64,000 nucleotides of DNA from Granulosicoccus sp036478595 (lineage in GTDB: Bacteria; Pseudomonadota; Gammaproteobacteria; Granulosicoccales; Granulosicoccaceae), in contig JAZGEF010000069.1 of the NCBI GenBank assembly GCA_036478595.1, positions 186,001-250,000 on the forward strand. Direction: 5' to 3'. The first letter of the stretch is position 1. The number at the start of each line of letters is the position of its first letter. The position numbers and the translations under genes were made by a program. Positions 36,901 to 45,139 of the stretch are shown one piece after another. The notes under the pieces are model-generated. The model searched no databases, was not told where the DNA came from, and saw only the letters and a program-made list of their open reading frames with translations.

Positions 36901-37962
36901 GCTGAAGCTAGCCTTGAATCTGGCCCTGAAACTGGGGCCACTATCGAACTAACCATTACTGCAAGCGACGAAATAAATCGAGAAGCCATTGGTGTCATCA
37001 TCCTCAATGTTGTCGATGCCAACGATAAACCTGAACCCAACCCATTAGCCGCTATAGACACAACTGCACCCGTCGCGGTGCCCGCAGCAGGGCTAACACT
37101 ACCAAGCGATTTATTCATTGATCCGGATAAAGATGACCTGCTTCATATAACTGCTCAACTTGAAGGCGGTGGCGATCTACCAAGCTGGCTGAGCTTTGAC
37201 GTAACAGACCAGAGCTTTTCCGTAATCGGTACAGCAAAAGCAAGCTTGCTACCTGTTGAAATAATTGCGGTCGATCTCAACGGTGCAGAAACACGAACAC
37301 TGCTAACGCTGCAGTTTGACTTACCCGCTGCTGAAGCAGCTTTACCAGAATCGGTTATTGATCTCGAGCCCGTAACGAGCATAACGGACGTTCCTAAAAA
37401 TGAAATACCGGCTGTCGAAGAAGCCGCTCCAGAAGTAGCTGCGGTGGCTAACGAGCCTGACACTATTAACCTTACTGTGGATCGCCTTTTTGATGTAATC
37501 GAATTTGAACATATCGATATCGCATCACTGATTAAACCTCTGCCACGGATCACGGCAGCCGCCGCCGCTAGCTCAGCCGACTTTCTCAGTGAGTTCGTCA
37601 CGAACTTCTCCGACAATACAATCAAAGCCGAGTTAATCGACGAGTTTGCATTTGAGCTACTGTCTAACCAATCTTTGGACAAAGGACTAGCAGCACTCGC
37701 TGATTCGTTCGACCAACAAAAAGAACTACTAGAGGATGCTTATAACCAGTCGCGCAGCGCAATTGGTCGGTCAATCACACTGACCTCCGGCCTATCAGTG
37801 GGTTATCTAATTTGGTTGATTCGTGGTGGTACGTTGATGGGTAGTGTGTTGTCATCCATGCCAGCATGGCGGTTAGTTGATCCACTGCCAATACTGGGCT
37901 CTTTGGGTGATGATTTTGAAGACTCGGACGACTCGCTAGAATCAATGATCGAAAATAGTTAA
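30928..37962 (+). CDS. Giant LEPR-XLL/DUF4347 surface protein with VCBS/cadherin-type repeats
   Basis: A 2344-residue mosaic. It opens with the LEPR-XLL element (RLEPRVLFSADPLG, residues 16-29), then DUF4347 (about 65-235: ELIFIDIRSD, SIHFLTHGDNQGL, DVLLYGCDLTAG). A CSLREA-like motif follows (DAGDGLTSLREAIIAAN), then a right-handed beta helix rich in NGGGI/GDGGAIY turns (about 300-620). Residues 682-990 look like a YWTD/LDL-receptor-type propeller (KKLFWADSNGWIYRA, RIFWSETDG, LWWTEVDG). One CSPG-like repeat, seven VCBS/cadherin repeats (about 1112-1825) and dystroglycan-type cadherin domains precede a hydrophobic C-terminus (LSVGYLIWLIRGGTL then AWRLVDPLPIL). There is no classic signal peptide; export is probably via type I secretion or the LEPR-XLL route (inference). 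Confidence 0.9.
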   Translation: MKKKLTITSDRLIAERLEPRVLFSADPLGLAVGALLLDDQTTYDTPEPYEPFSEINIAAPESDHASAPVELIFIDIRSDTSRADIQALIAQDNSNAFVHVIDSQTGGINSISNFIAQHESVSSIHFLTHGDNQGLRLGTDWLDVDSIGSYKEQLSTWQHYLTADADVLLYGCDLTAGTDGLNLIEKLAVITGADVAASNDTTGHESLEGNWELESTTGSIEAVSLGTDRVQLGWTSSLALIQVDTFSDTVDAGDGLTSLREAIIAANSTPGEADLIQLQAGTYNLTITGTDDVSAVGDLDITDDLDIYGASGGGTIINAAHSDRVLDIFDADVSLENLEISGGQALIEGGGIRIQGGDTTLHNVVLVDNESTGSNGGGIFVNDGNLAISDSTFSRNNASIGDGGAIYMQGTGTLDVSDSELYDNHAVGTGGTGGGNGGAIALYGGVSASLTSNYIHDNTTWRDGGGLLSNTTGSLSITSTTFESNNASSYGGGAYIVGDVTITGSTFSANSAKFGGGGLTLLSGETTVNHSTFTLSVVTAGGSAVGNAGEAIHVADAAAELTISSTILANNANILRPDVGGDGAVTSNGFNLLDELLPASLTNPITPGTIVLFNTPTDIVGGSANLGALIRVDGNPPTHTPQAGSDAIDSGGARSGSDANGSMANTFSDIGAVEANPAATGKKLFWADSNGWIYRANEDGSAMQQIFQTDNPPGDIEYDSGTGRIFWSETDGQWGSLRSTDINGGDLQEITSTVIGDRLMSPTGIAIDAVGRFLYVHADVNIDQPNATWGAVNKIDRYIINNDGILTWDSEIYAGSPFSNPEPQISQPIDLEYTPNLDGREALIWNEAGKPAGLLPEVVPQINVWDLTPGPNTNPNKTIVPIPEGTFDARALAVDPVSGTVYFTVVDDNITAMTLDLDAQVATYTDAADDEFLFGLQFDESTDTLWWTEVDGTNGSIGTFLTNLSTYDYRLTYSGSPVALALADITPGNAFPTVDVNTGVAANDIPEAGIVTIDDTMLHAVDDQSSADDIIFTVEAEPTIGSLLLNGLPIGVGDNFTQAMLDGTSAGGPLQYQHDGTEVFTDQFIVSVTDDVNGPNPILTTISIAVSPVSNYDPVANSDAITVTEGNAVSVLTDGSTTSVLVNDTDADAGDTMTAAVKSGFDVQHGTLVLATNGTFTYAHDDSENLVDQFTYIVTDADGRSSETIVAITVTPVSDFDPVANTDAITVTEGNVISVLTDGSTTSVLVNDTDADAGDTMSAAVKAGFDVQFGTLTLATDGTFTYTHDGSENLIDQFTYIVTDAGGRISESTVAITIAPISDFDPIANSDAIIVTEGAATSLLADGIATSVLANDTDADAEDTMSAAVKPGFGVQHGTLTLGTDGTFTYTHNDSENHTDQFTYILTDAGGRSSETTVVITVTPVNDNTPSAVADSYFVFEGGVLADSIASVLDNDTDADIPDSMTAALVTSPSNGTLTLNTNGTFTYIHNGSETTTDQFTYTANDAGIGVSSVTTVSISITLTNDNDPIAVDDVDSVDEGGLSTFLPSGFNTVLHNDSDVDVGDLLTPTVTVQPNNGTITLNADGTFLYTHDGSETLTDSYVYTLTDTAGRADTATVQISIIPVNDNVPVTKDDAIMVAEGSTINVLADNTTATVLANDSDLDLNDAITASIKPGADITHGMLQLNTDGSFSYAHDGSENFNDQFTYIATDSSGNSSEALVSITINPINDNTPVLPEDQITLTEGATATEFDSGGNTMLSGLIDADVGDTATITIDKQPDNGILSINPDYTFSYTHNGGEQHQDNFSYFVTDADNNQSASKIVNIIVGNANDAPVISLPVSDFNATERELFTETLPSNLFVDSDDDQWNILLSTPTGPLPAWLTFDPQTQILTGTPSAVDLGTLTVHMQAKDTHGALSEQHSFMITVGESAIPDQIAVANTHIIENSAGTVLGPLTLNGQIVDSDATVTISDERFEFTQDGQLALKPDSVLDFEAEASLESGPETGATIELTITASDEINREAIGVIILNVVDANDKPEPNPLAAIDTTAPVAVPAAGLTLPSDLFIDPDKDDLLHITAQLEGGGDLPSWLSFDVTDQSFSVIGTAKASLLPVEIIAVDLNGAETRTLLTLQFDLPAAEAALPESVIDLEPVTSITDVPKNEIPAVEEAAPEVAAVANEPDTINLTVDRLFDVIEFEHIDIASLIKPLPRITAAAAASSADFLSEFVTNFSDNTIKAELIDEFAFELLSNQSLDKGLAALADSFDQQKELLEDAYNQSRSAIGRSITLTSGLSVGYLIWLIRGGTLMGSVLSSMPAWRLVDPLPILGSLGDDFEDSDDSLESMIENS
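34261..36396 (+). repeat. Seven tandem VCBS-type coding repeats
   Basis: Seven repeats of about 300 bases inside the giant protein gene. Repeats 1-3 begin at 34261, 34573 and 34885, an exact 312-base period. They share long nearly identical DNA: the 70-base stretch from about 34318 differs from its partner at 34630 in only a few positions. Later repeats are shorter and more diverged. Each encodes the pattern DxVTEG, VLxNDTDAD, GTLTLxTDGTFTYTHDGSE and DQFTYIVTDAxG. Confidence 0.85.
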
Positions 37963-38236
37963 TGAGGATTACGTCGTAAAAACGTTACAAGTAGCGTTTG
38001 TACACGTCGTTAATGTTCATTTAGTGCCCACGCATGAGACTTCGTCCACATAAACTGCTTCTTTCGACGGTTACACTTACGTCATCATTTACCTGCTGGG
38101 TATTTGACACGCGCTAAGGCGCATGGAGCGTAAATGCCGGTGAATGGATTTACACAAGTTAAATGGACTCATATTTTACACCGGGCTGCGCTACCCTAAT
38201 TGCGTCCTTTAGGGCACTCTAGGCATCGAGCTCCAA

Positions 38237-38905
38237 ATGACGAGCGACCTGATGCAACCACTCACTAATCTAGATTTACTCGTCGTTGACGATCATGAAC
38301 TTGTACGCTCAGGATTTTGTCGCCTTTTGGCTGACAATCCACTAATTAGCAACATAGTTGAAGCTAGTAGCGGTGAAGATGCTGTTGAAATTGCCAGCAC
38401 ACAACGATTCGATCTCGTGTTGATGGACATCACCCTGCCAGGTATCGGTGGCCTAGAAGCATCACAACGCATCCTACGCCTAAACCCCAACACTCGAATT
38501 ATCGCACTGTCTGGCAAGCTCGAAGGCCCGCATGTACGAAAATTACTCAATTGCGGCGTGAAAGCCTATGTTACCAAGGGCAGCAGCACAGCCGAAATGG
38601 AAAGAGCCATCAAAGCCGTAGCCAATGGCGAGCAATACCTATCACCCGATATCGCGCAAACTGTAGCAATGGATACACTTAACGGTGATTCAGGTAACCC
38701 TTTTGATAAACTAACCAAGAGGGAGCTGGAAGTATCTACACTACTACTCGATGGTGAGCGTAATCGAGAGATTGGCAAGAAGTTATTCATTAGCGAAAAA
38801 ACAGTCAGCACTCATCGGACCCGTGCATTCGAGAAGCTTGGTATTAGCTCGACAGCGGGACTCGTGTTACTGGCATACCGTTTTGGTATGTGGAGTGACG
38901 AATGA
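38237..38905 (+). CDS. uvrY: NarL/FixJ-type response regulator (UvrY/GacA)
   Basis: A 222-residue response regulator of the BarA/UvrY (GacS/GacA) system, which activates CsrB-type small RNAs. The receiver domain has the acidic pair DD near residue 18, phospho-acceptor Asp in LVLMDITLPG, and the switch lysine in YVTKGSS. The LuxR-type HTH is LTKRELEVSTLLLDGERNREIGKKLFISEKTVSTHR. The assignment to UvrY rests on position 30 bases ahead of uvrC, the order conserved in gammaproteobacteria. The sensor gene is not in the window. Confidence 0.88.
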   Translation: MTSDLMQPLTNLDLLVVDDHELVRSGFCRLLADNPLISNIVEASSGEDAVEIASTQRFDLVLMDITLPGIGGLEASQRILRLNPNTRIIALSGKLEGPHVRKLLNCGVKAYVTKGSSTAEMERAIKAVANGEQYLSPDIAQTVAMDTLNGDSGNPFDKLTKRELEVSTLLLDGERNREIGKKLFISEKTVSTHRTRAFEKLGISSTAGLVLLAYRFGMWSDE

Positions 38906-38935
38906 TTTAAGCAATGACCCCACTACAGCGAATAC

Positions 38936-40780
38936 ATGAGCGAACAAAAAGACACCTCATTTGATGTAGACGCCTTTATGCACACCGTCACTGAACGGCC
39001 GGGTGTGTATCGAATGCATAACAAACACGACGATGTCATTTACGTTGGCAAAGCCAGTAATTTAAAAAATCGTCTTTCCAGTTATTTCCAAAAAAACGTC
39101 GATAGCCCAAAAACCCGCGCGCTGGTGTCGCAAATTTGTACTATCCAAACAACCGTCACGGCAAACCCTGCTGAAGCACTACTACTAGAACACAACCTAA
39201 TCAAAGAGTATCGCCCGCGTTATAATGTGGTGCTACGGGATGATAAAAGCTATCCGTATTTGTTTATATCCACCCGCGACCACTACCCGCGCATCAGCTA
39301 CCGACGCGGAGCACAACAACAAAAGGGCAAATACATTGGGCCATACCCAAGCGTAAAGACGATTAAGCAATCACTGAATTTAGCGCAAAAAATGTTTAAA
39401 GTGCGTCAATGCGAAGACAGCTATTTTAAAAACCGTTCGCGCCCTTGCCTGCAATATCAAATCAATCGATGCTCGGCCCCATGCGTTAACAGAATCAGTA
39501 TTGATGAGTACGGCAAGGATGTCGATCTGACCATCAAACTACTAGAAGGCAAATCTGTCGAAGTCATTAACGAATTGGTTGAACGTATGGATATTGCATC
39601 AACTGCCCTGGATTTTGAACTAGCGGCTTCACTGCGCGATCAAATCAGTAACCTTAAATCCGTTGGTGATATGAGTAACAAGATGCGCACTAGTGAAGAT
39701 GCCGATTATGTAGCAGCCGTTTCTCAAGGTGGGCAAAGTTGCGTGCAAATATTCTTTATCCGCAATGGCACTAACTTAGGCAACCGAGCATTTTACCCAG
39801 TTAGCCCAGAAGGCTACAGCAGCGCAGAGATTCTTAACGACTTCATCACCCAGTTCTATATCGATCACGAACTGCCTCGCGAGATCATCATTGCAGAAGA
39901 CATCGCAGATCGCAGCCTACTCAGTGATTTTTTTAGTGAACGAGCAAAACGCGAAGTGACTATCGTGCCGCGTGTATATGGCGAACGAGCAAAACTACAA
40001 CAACTAGCCATTACCAACGCAAAAGTTGCGCTGGCCACACGCCTCGCATCACGCACTGGGATGGCTGCACGTATTGATAGCCTGCGTGAGTTATTGGGCA
40101 TAGATGATCTACCCTCACATATGGAGTGTTTTGATATCAGCCACACCATGGGCGAAGCAACGGTGGCCTCCTGCGTAGTGTTCAATGCGGAAGGGCCATT
40201 GAAAAGTGCTTATCGCCGATTCAACATCAGCGATATAACCCCAGGAGATGATTACGCTGCAATGCGACAAGCGATTACCAGACGCTACACTCGTTTAATA
40301 AAAGAGCAACGAGACTTGCCAGAAGTGCTTTTTATTGACGGCGGTAAAGGGCAAATCGGTGTAGCGCTAGAAGTGATGGAAGATCTACAACTCTCATCTA
40401 TCGAGGTGGTTGGTGTTGCCAAAGGCCCAGAGCGCCGGCCTGGAGAAGAAACCTTGATTTTGTGCAGTCAAAATACCGAGCGCCGATTAAGCCACGATAA
40501 CCCGGCCCAGTTATTAATTCAGCAGATCCGCGACGAGGCGCATCGTTTTGCGATTGCAGGTCATCGGGCACAACGAGGTAAGAAGCGACAACGATCCATG
40601 CTAGAAAGCATCCCCGGCTTAGGGCCAAAACGTCGTAAGCAATTGTTAACTCAATTTGGTGGTTTGCAACAATTACAGGCGGCAGGCGTTGACGATATCG
40701 CTAAAGTTAATGGTATCAGTCAAACTTTGGCACAACGAGTTTATGATGAACTCCACCCCGGTACTAAGTTAAAGGGCTAG
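38936..40780 (+). CDS. uvrC: Excinuclease ABC subunit C
   Basis: Nuclease subunit of nucleotide excision repair, making both incisions around lesions marked by UvrAB. At 614 residues it has normal length. The N-terminal GIY-YIG nuclease (RPGVYRMHNKHDDVIYVGKA) carries out the 3' cut. A cysteine cluster (CLQYQINRCSAPC), the UVR helix pair near 205, the RNase-H-like nuclease (ECFDISHTMGEATVASCVVF, FIDGGKGQ) and C-terminal HhH motifs (LESIPGLGPKRRKQLL) follow. It is in a uvrY-uvrC-pgsA operon. Confidence 0.97.
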   Translation: MSEQKDTSFDVDAFMHTVTERPGVYRMHNKHDDVIYVGKASNLKNRLSSYFQKNVDSPKTRALVSQICTIQTTVTANPAEALLLEHNLIKEYRPRYNVVLRDDKSYPYLFISTRDHYPRISYRRGAQQQKGKYIGPYPSVKTIKQSLNLAQKMFKVRQCEDSYFKNRSRPCLQYQINRCSAPCVNRISIDEYGKDVDLTIKLLEGKSVEVINELVERMDIASTALDFELAASLRDQISNLKSVGDMSNKMRTSEDADYVAAVSQGGQSCVQIFFIRNGTNLGNRAFYPVSPEGYSSAEILNDFITQFYIDHELPREIIIAEDIADRSLLSDFFSERAKREVTIVPRVYGERAKLQQLAITNAKVALATRLASRTGMAARIDSLRELLGIDDLPSHMECFDISHTMGEATVASCVVFNAEGPLKSAYRRFNISDITPGDDYAAMRQAITRRYTRLIKEQRDLPEVLFIDGGKGQIGVALEVMEDLQLSSIEVVGVAKGPERRPGEETLILCSQNTERRLSHDNPAQLLIQQIRDEAHRFAIAGHRAQRGKKRQRSMLESIPGLGPKRRKQLLTQFGGLQQLQAAGVDDIAKVNGISQTLAQRVYDELHPGTKLKG

Positions 40781-40788
40781 AATCAATT

Positions 40789-41343
40789 ATGCATTTCAAT
40801 TTACCCATATTGTTAACCCTTCTGCGTATCGCGCTGTTGCCGGTCATCGTCGTGATTTTTTACCTGCCCTACGATTGGGCAAGGCCGGCTTCCAGCCTGA
40901 TATTTATCGTGGCGGGTTTCACCGACTGGCTGGATGGCTATCTGGCACGGCTGTGGAAACAAGAGAGCCACTTCGGTGCGTTCCTCGATCCAGTAGCCGA
41001 TAAGCTCATGGTCGCCACCATTTTAATTTTGATGGTTGAATTTGATAATAGCCCTTGGCTAACCATTCCAGCGATAGTGATTATCGGTCGTGAAATTACA
41101 ATCAGCGCATTACGCGAATGGATGGCCGAAATGGGTAATCGCGGAAAGGTTGCAGTGGGCTGGATTGGCAAGGTAAAAACTACCGCGCAAATAGTTGCGC
41201 TGGCAGCTCTACTCTACCTTCATGATATTGGTTCTTTTCCAACTTACCAATTCGGATTGGGGGTTTTATTCATAGCGGTCGCACTCACCATTTGGTCCAT
41301 GGTTGGTTACATGCGCGCCGCCTTCTCAACACCAAAAAAATAA
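40789..41343 (+). CDS. pgsA: CDP-diacylglycerol-glycerol-3-phosphate 3-phosphatidyltransferase
   Basis: Makes phosphatidylglycerol phosphate, the committed step to phosphatidylglycerol and cardiolipin, in the inner membrane. It has 184 residues with four or more transmembrane helices. The CDP-alcohol phosphotransferase motif is complete: DWLDGYLAR, eight residues, then GAFLDPVADK. It starts 8 bases after uvrC. In E. coli the Gly-Cys-Leu tRNA genes follow pgsA; here a DMGDH-like gene follows instead and the tRNAs lie 12 kb away. Confidence 0.96.
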   Translation: MHFNLPILLTLLRIALLPVIVVIFYLPYDWARPASSLIFIVAGFTDWLDGYLARLWKQESHFGAFLDPVADKLMVATILILMVEFDNSPWLTIPAIVIIGREITISALREWMAEMGNRGKVAVGWIGKVKTTAQIVALAALLYLHDIGSFPTYQFGLGVLFIAVALTIWSMVGYMRAAFSTPKK

Positions 41344-41410
41344 CGCTGGCAATAACAACACCAGTAAAATAAACTCTTGCCAAAACTACTTCACTAAATA
41401 TGAGGACCCT

Positions 41411-43828
41411 ATGAAGCAGCATGCTCAGGCAGTAGTGATCGGCGGTGGCTTAGTCGGTTGTTCCATCCTCTACCACCTGGCAAAGCTTGGTTGGACCGAC
41501 GTCATTCTACTCGAGCGTGACGAGCTCACCAGTGGATCAACTTGGCACGCAGCGGCCAATATCCACGGCTTACACGACAACAGCAACATCAGCCGTATTC
41601 AGCATTACACCATGAACCTCTACAAAGAGCTGGAAGGCGAAACCGGCCAAAGCTGTGGCGTGTTTCAGCCCGGCTCTTTATACCTTGCGCAAACGGAAGA
41701 ACGAGAGCATCAATTACGTTTGCAGAAAGCCAAAGCTAAGCTCTACGGCCTTAACTTTCATGAAGTCTCCCGAGCCGAAGCTGAAGCCTTACATCCGCTG
41801 GCAAACTACGACGGCATCCGTTGCATCATGTTTGAACCAGATGGTGGCAACGTTGACCCATCAGGCGTCACCATGGCGTATGCAGCGGGCGCTCGCCAAA
41901 TGGGTGCAACCCTCGAACGCTTTTGCCCGGTAGAAGGATTAACTGCGAAGCCTGGTGGTGGCTGGATAGTGCATTCCAAAAACGGTGATATCAACACTGA
42001 CTGGGTTGTTAACGCAGCAGGTTTGTGGGGGCGAGAAGTAGCCAAAATGGCAGGCATCGAGCTACCCCTTCAACCCACTGAGCATCAGTACTTTGTAACC
42101 GAAACTATTCCAGAAATTGAAGCAATGGAAAAACGCCTACCTTCGATCGCTGATCGTGATGGCGAATACTACTTGCGCCAAGAAGGCCAGGGCTTATTAA
42201 TTGGTGCATACGAGATGGATATGCGCTTTTGGGCAGAAGACGGCACACCACCTGACTTCGGTCACGAGCTATTTCCTGATGATCTTGAACGCATAATGGA
42301 CAACACCATGCGGGCAATGGATCGCGTGCCGCTTGCTGCAGAGGCGGGCGTGAAGCGCGTAATAAACGGCCCGATGATTTGGAGCCCAGATGCCAATGCC
42401 CTATACGGCACAGTGCCTGAACTGAATAACTACTTTACCTGCGGTGGCATCATTCCAGGCTTTAGCCAATCAGGCGGCCTGGGTTTAATGTCAGCTCAGT
42501 GGATTATCAACGGCGAAGCCGAATACGATATGTTTGCCTGGGATCTCGCCCGCTTTGATACCTGGGCAGACAAAGCCTTCACCAAAGCACGCGTACAAGA
42601 TCAATACCAACGCCGTTTTAGTATCCACTTCCCTAATGAGGAACGCAGCGCTGGCAGGCCTGCACGCGCACGCCCTGCATACAACATGCAAAAAGAGATG
42701 GGCGGCGTGTTCGGCATTAACTGTGGTTGGGAACACCCACTGTGGTTTGCAGACAAACCCGGGGTTGAAGAAACCGTTGGCTTCAAACGGCAAAACTGGT
42801 TTGAGCCGGTTGGCCGCGAGGTGCGAATGCTGCGCGATAGCGTTGGTGTTATCGATATCTCTAACTTTGCTAACTACGTTATCAAAGGCCCTGGTGCTCA
42901 AGCTTGGCTGGATTCACTATTGGCCAACAACATGCCAAGCGAGATAGGTCGTTCGTGCTTAACGCCGTTGATTGGTGCGTACGGCGGTGTCGCTGGTGAC
43001 TTCACCGTCACTAAAACGGCAGACGACGAATACTTTATGGTTGGCTCAGGTATGGCCGAGCGTTTTCACCAACGCTATTTTAATGCGATCCCAATGCCTG
43101 AAGGCACCACGATGGATATCGCTACTAACCGCATAGCTGGTTTTAATATCGCTGGCCCCGATTCACGAGCTTTACTACAACGGATGACAAATGTTGACCT
43201 ATCGAACGAATCGTTCCGATTTATGCGTTCACAAAACATCGATATTGCTGGCATAAAATGCTTAGCCATACGCGTTAGTTTTACAGGCGACCTAGGTTGG
43301 GAGCTACATTGCGATGAGGCTAATCAAGTTGAACTTTACACCAAATTATTAGAAGAAGCCAAAACTTTCAATGGTGGCCCAGTTGGTAGCCGCGCCTTGG
43401 GCTCACTACGAATCGAAAAGGGATATGGCTCCTGGAGCCGTGAATACAGCACTGAATATTGGCCGCATGAAGTGTCATTGGATTTCTTGATTAAGCTTGA
43501 TAAAAATTTCCATAACAAAGCGGCCTATCTTGCAATTAAAGACAAAACCCCACGAGAGCGCTTATCGGTATTTGAAATTGAAGCCGACAATGATGCGGAT
43601 GCATCCGGTGGTGAGCCGATATTCTTGCCAGATGGCACGCCGATTGGCCGTGTGACATCAGGTGCTTACGGCTACTCTGTTGATAAGTCATTAGCGTTAG
43701 GCTTCGTTAAGGCAGACCTTGCTCAAGCTGGGGACGCGGTTGATGTTTATATCCTCGGTAAAAAACACAGCGCGAAGATACTTAAAGAAGCACCGTTTGA
43801 CGCAGCAGGCGCAAAGCTACGCGCCTAG
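41411..43828 (+). CDS. Dimethylglycine/sarcosine dehydrogenase-like FAD enzyme with GcvT domain, second paralogue
   Basis: An 805-residue paralogue of the enzyme at 24876-27296, with the same architecture: VVIGGGLVGCSILYHLAKLG (8-27), H46 in SGSTWHAAANI (covalent-FAD position), middle domain, and GcvT half with FTGDLGWELHCD and ALGSLRIEKGYGSW. I chose ATG 41411, with AGGA 8 bases upstream, over the longer frame from 41303 that would overlap pgsA. No methyltransferase gene accompanies it, and no clear terminator separates it from pgsA, so it may be expressed by read-through or from its own promoter. Its substrate is probably an N-methylated glycine or related amine. Confidence 0.87.
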   Translation: MKQHAQAVVIGGGLVGCSILYHLAKLGWTDVILLERDELTSGSTWHAAANIHGLHDNSNISRIQHYTMNLYKELEGETGQSCGVFQPGSLYLAQTEEREHQLRLQKAKAKLYGLNFHEVSRAEAEALHPLANYDGIRCIMFEPDGGNVDPSGVTMAYAAGARQMGATLERFCPVEGLTAKPGGGWIVHSKNGDINTDWVVNAAGLWGREVAKMAGIELPLQPTEHQYFVTETIPEIEAMEKRLPSIADRDGEYYLRQEGQGLLIGAYEMDMRFWAEDGTPPDFGHELFPDDLERIMDNTMRAMDRVPLAAEAGVKRVINGPMIWSPDANALYGTVPELNNYFTCGGIIPGFSQSGGLGLMSAQWIINGEAEYDMFAWDLARFDTWADKAFTKARVQDQYQRRFSIHFPNEERSAGRPARARPAYNMQKEMGGVFGINCGWEHPLWFADKPGVEETVGFKRQNWFEPVGREVRMLRDSVGVIDISNFANYVIKGPGAQAWLDSLLANNMPSEIGRSCLTPLIGAYGGVAGDFTVTKTADDEYFMVGSGMAERFHQRYFNAIPMPEGTTMDIATNRIAGFNIAGPDSRALLQRMTNVDLSNESFRFMRSQNIDIAGIKCLAIRVSFTGDLGWELHCDEANQVELYTKLLEEAKTFNGGPVGSRALGSLRIEKGYGSWSREYSTEYWPHEVSLDFLIKLDKNFHNKAAYLAIKDKTPRERLSVFEIEADNDADASGGEPIFLPDGTPIGRVTSGAYGYSVDKSLALGFVKADLAQAGDAVDVYILGKKHSAKILKEAPFDAAGAKLRA

Positions 43829-44140
43829 GGGTCATTCACGCGAAAAGGATGCTGATTACCATGATTCGATCATTGATAAAACGCTTAGCATTAACATTCA
43901 TCTCTTAATCCCATCGTTTGAAGCCAAGCCAGTGCTGAGGGGTTTTGTCTGGCATCACATCCCTACGTGTTACTGCCATCCGCGCGAAAGTGGGCTAAGT
44001 GCCCTTCTGGGACAGGTGTTAGTCATCCCTGCGTACTAGCTGCGTCCTACGGGCAAGTGGCGGTGGCGGTCCCGGATCCATGCATGCTAAATCCTCTCCC
44101 CACCATCAACTACAATTACTCCATAACTTTGGAGAGAACA
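43829..44140. other. Intergenic region, no gene seen
   Basis: About 310 bases between the second DMGDH-like gene and yceH. Only weak, short inverted repeats are visible (for example GCCAG/CTGGC near 43930). The open frame running into yceH from 43967 has no ribosome site and an unlikely composition. GGAGAG at 44131-44136 is the ribosome site for yceH. Confidence 0.4.
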
Positions 44141-44911
44141 ATGGAAGATTCAAACGGCCCGGTTAACATTAGCAACACAGACACCCCCAAGCCCCCACAG
44201 CTGCTTGAAATAGAACTACGGGTACTCGGCGTGCTAATGGAAAAACAGCTGACCACGCCCGATCTCTACCCATTGACACTCAACAGTATCATAACCGCCT
44301 GCAATCAAAAATCCAGCCGCGACCCAGTAACCAACTATCACCAAGGCGAAGTGCTACGAGCGTTAAACGAACTAGAAGAGAAACGCTTCGTACGCAAAGA
44401 ACACGGCTCGCGTGCTGATAAGTACAGCCAGCACTTCATTGCCAGCCTGGAGCTTGGTAAAAAACAGCAAGCTCTACTTTGTATTATGATTCTGCGCGGC
44501 CCACAAACGCTCAGTGAGCTAAATACCCGTACGCAGAGGATGGATCAGTTTAGCGACAAGGAAGAGCTGAATCACTGCATCGATCGCTTGTGTGAGCGAG
44601 AGATACCCTACGCTATCCATCTGGGCGAACCAGGACATCGAGGTGAACGGATTGCGCATTTATTTAGTGGTACGCCAAGGTTTACAGCCAGCGCACCACG
44701 CGAATCAGCCAGCGCAAGCCCTGCAGCACCATCAGCTGAAGACTCAGCCGCACTATCGGTATTGGAACTAGATGTCGCATCGTTAAGAGATACCGTGCGC
44801 CAGCTAGAGCTTGAGAACCTAAGGCTCAAACATCAAATGGAAACGCTTTATCAACTAACGGACAATGAGTTGCCGCAAGAATCAGCAGATAATGGTGGCG
44901 GGGTACACTAG
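44141..44911 (+). CDS. yceH: YceH/UPF0502 winged-helix protein
   Basis: A 256-residue cytoplasmic protein of the DUF480 family, with two winged-helix domains and unknown function. Family blocks: ELRVLGVLMEKQLTTPDLYPL, NSIITACNQKSSRDPV, LCIMILRGPQTLSEL, PYAIHLGEPGHRGERIAHLF. A Ser/Ala/Pro-rich linker leads to a C-terminal coiled coil (VASLRDTVRQLELENLRLKH). ATG 44141 is preceded by GGAGAG. It stands alone between two intergenic regions. Confidence 0.9.
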   Translation: MEDSNGPVNISNTDTPKPPQLLEIELRVLGVLMEKQLTTPDLYPLTLNSIITACNQKSSRDPVTNYHQGEVLRALNELEEKRFVRKEHGSRADKYSQHFIASLELGKKQQALLCIMILRGPQTLSELNTRTQRMDQFSDKEELNHCIDRLCEREIPYAIHLGEPGHRGERIAHLFSGTPRFTASAPRESASASPAAPSAEDSAALSVLELDVASLRDTVRQLELENLRLKHQMETLYQLTDNELPQESADNGGGVH

Positions 44912-44999
44912 AGAATAAGCCCCTACCGCTACTGGTTTTCAACTTCACACGCAACATCGCCGTATGCCATTGATGCATGCAGTAATGTTGATCTACTGA

Positions 45000-45027
45000 T
45001 TGACATGAGCAATTGCATCTATATAGG
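45000..45027 (+). promoter_or_regulatory. Candidate sigma-70 promoter
   Basis: TTGACA (45000-45005), 16-base spacer, TATAGG (45022-45027). The -35 is consensus and the -10 matches 4 of 6. It would drive the HAD phosphatase gene with an untranslated leader of about 105 bases. Confidence 0.45.
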
Positions 45028-45139
45028 TCTCCTTATCTGATTTCGCAAATCCGAGCGTTCACCAGAACCACACTAGCGCATATGTCATTGATTTATCTAA
45101 CCTACGTGTAGTACATAATGTTTGTCATCGGAATTATCT

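Noticed and set aside
31848..37682. Many long minus-strand frames inside the giant protein gene
   Set aside because: They mirror the D/T/G-rich repeats and recur with the 312-base period; codon-bias shadows rather than genes.
41303..41410. N-terminal extension of the second DMGDH-like protein overlapping pgsA
   Set aside because: ATG 41411 has AGGA upstream, and its N-terminus aligns with the paralogue residue for residue.
43967..44140. N-terminal extension of YceH by 58 codons
   Set aside because: No ribosome site and atypical residues; ATG 44141 has GGAGAG at ideal spacing and matches the family start.
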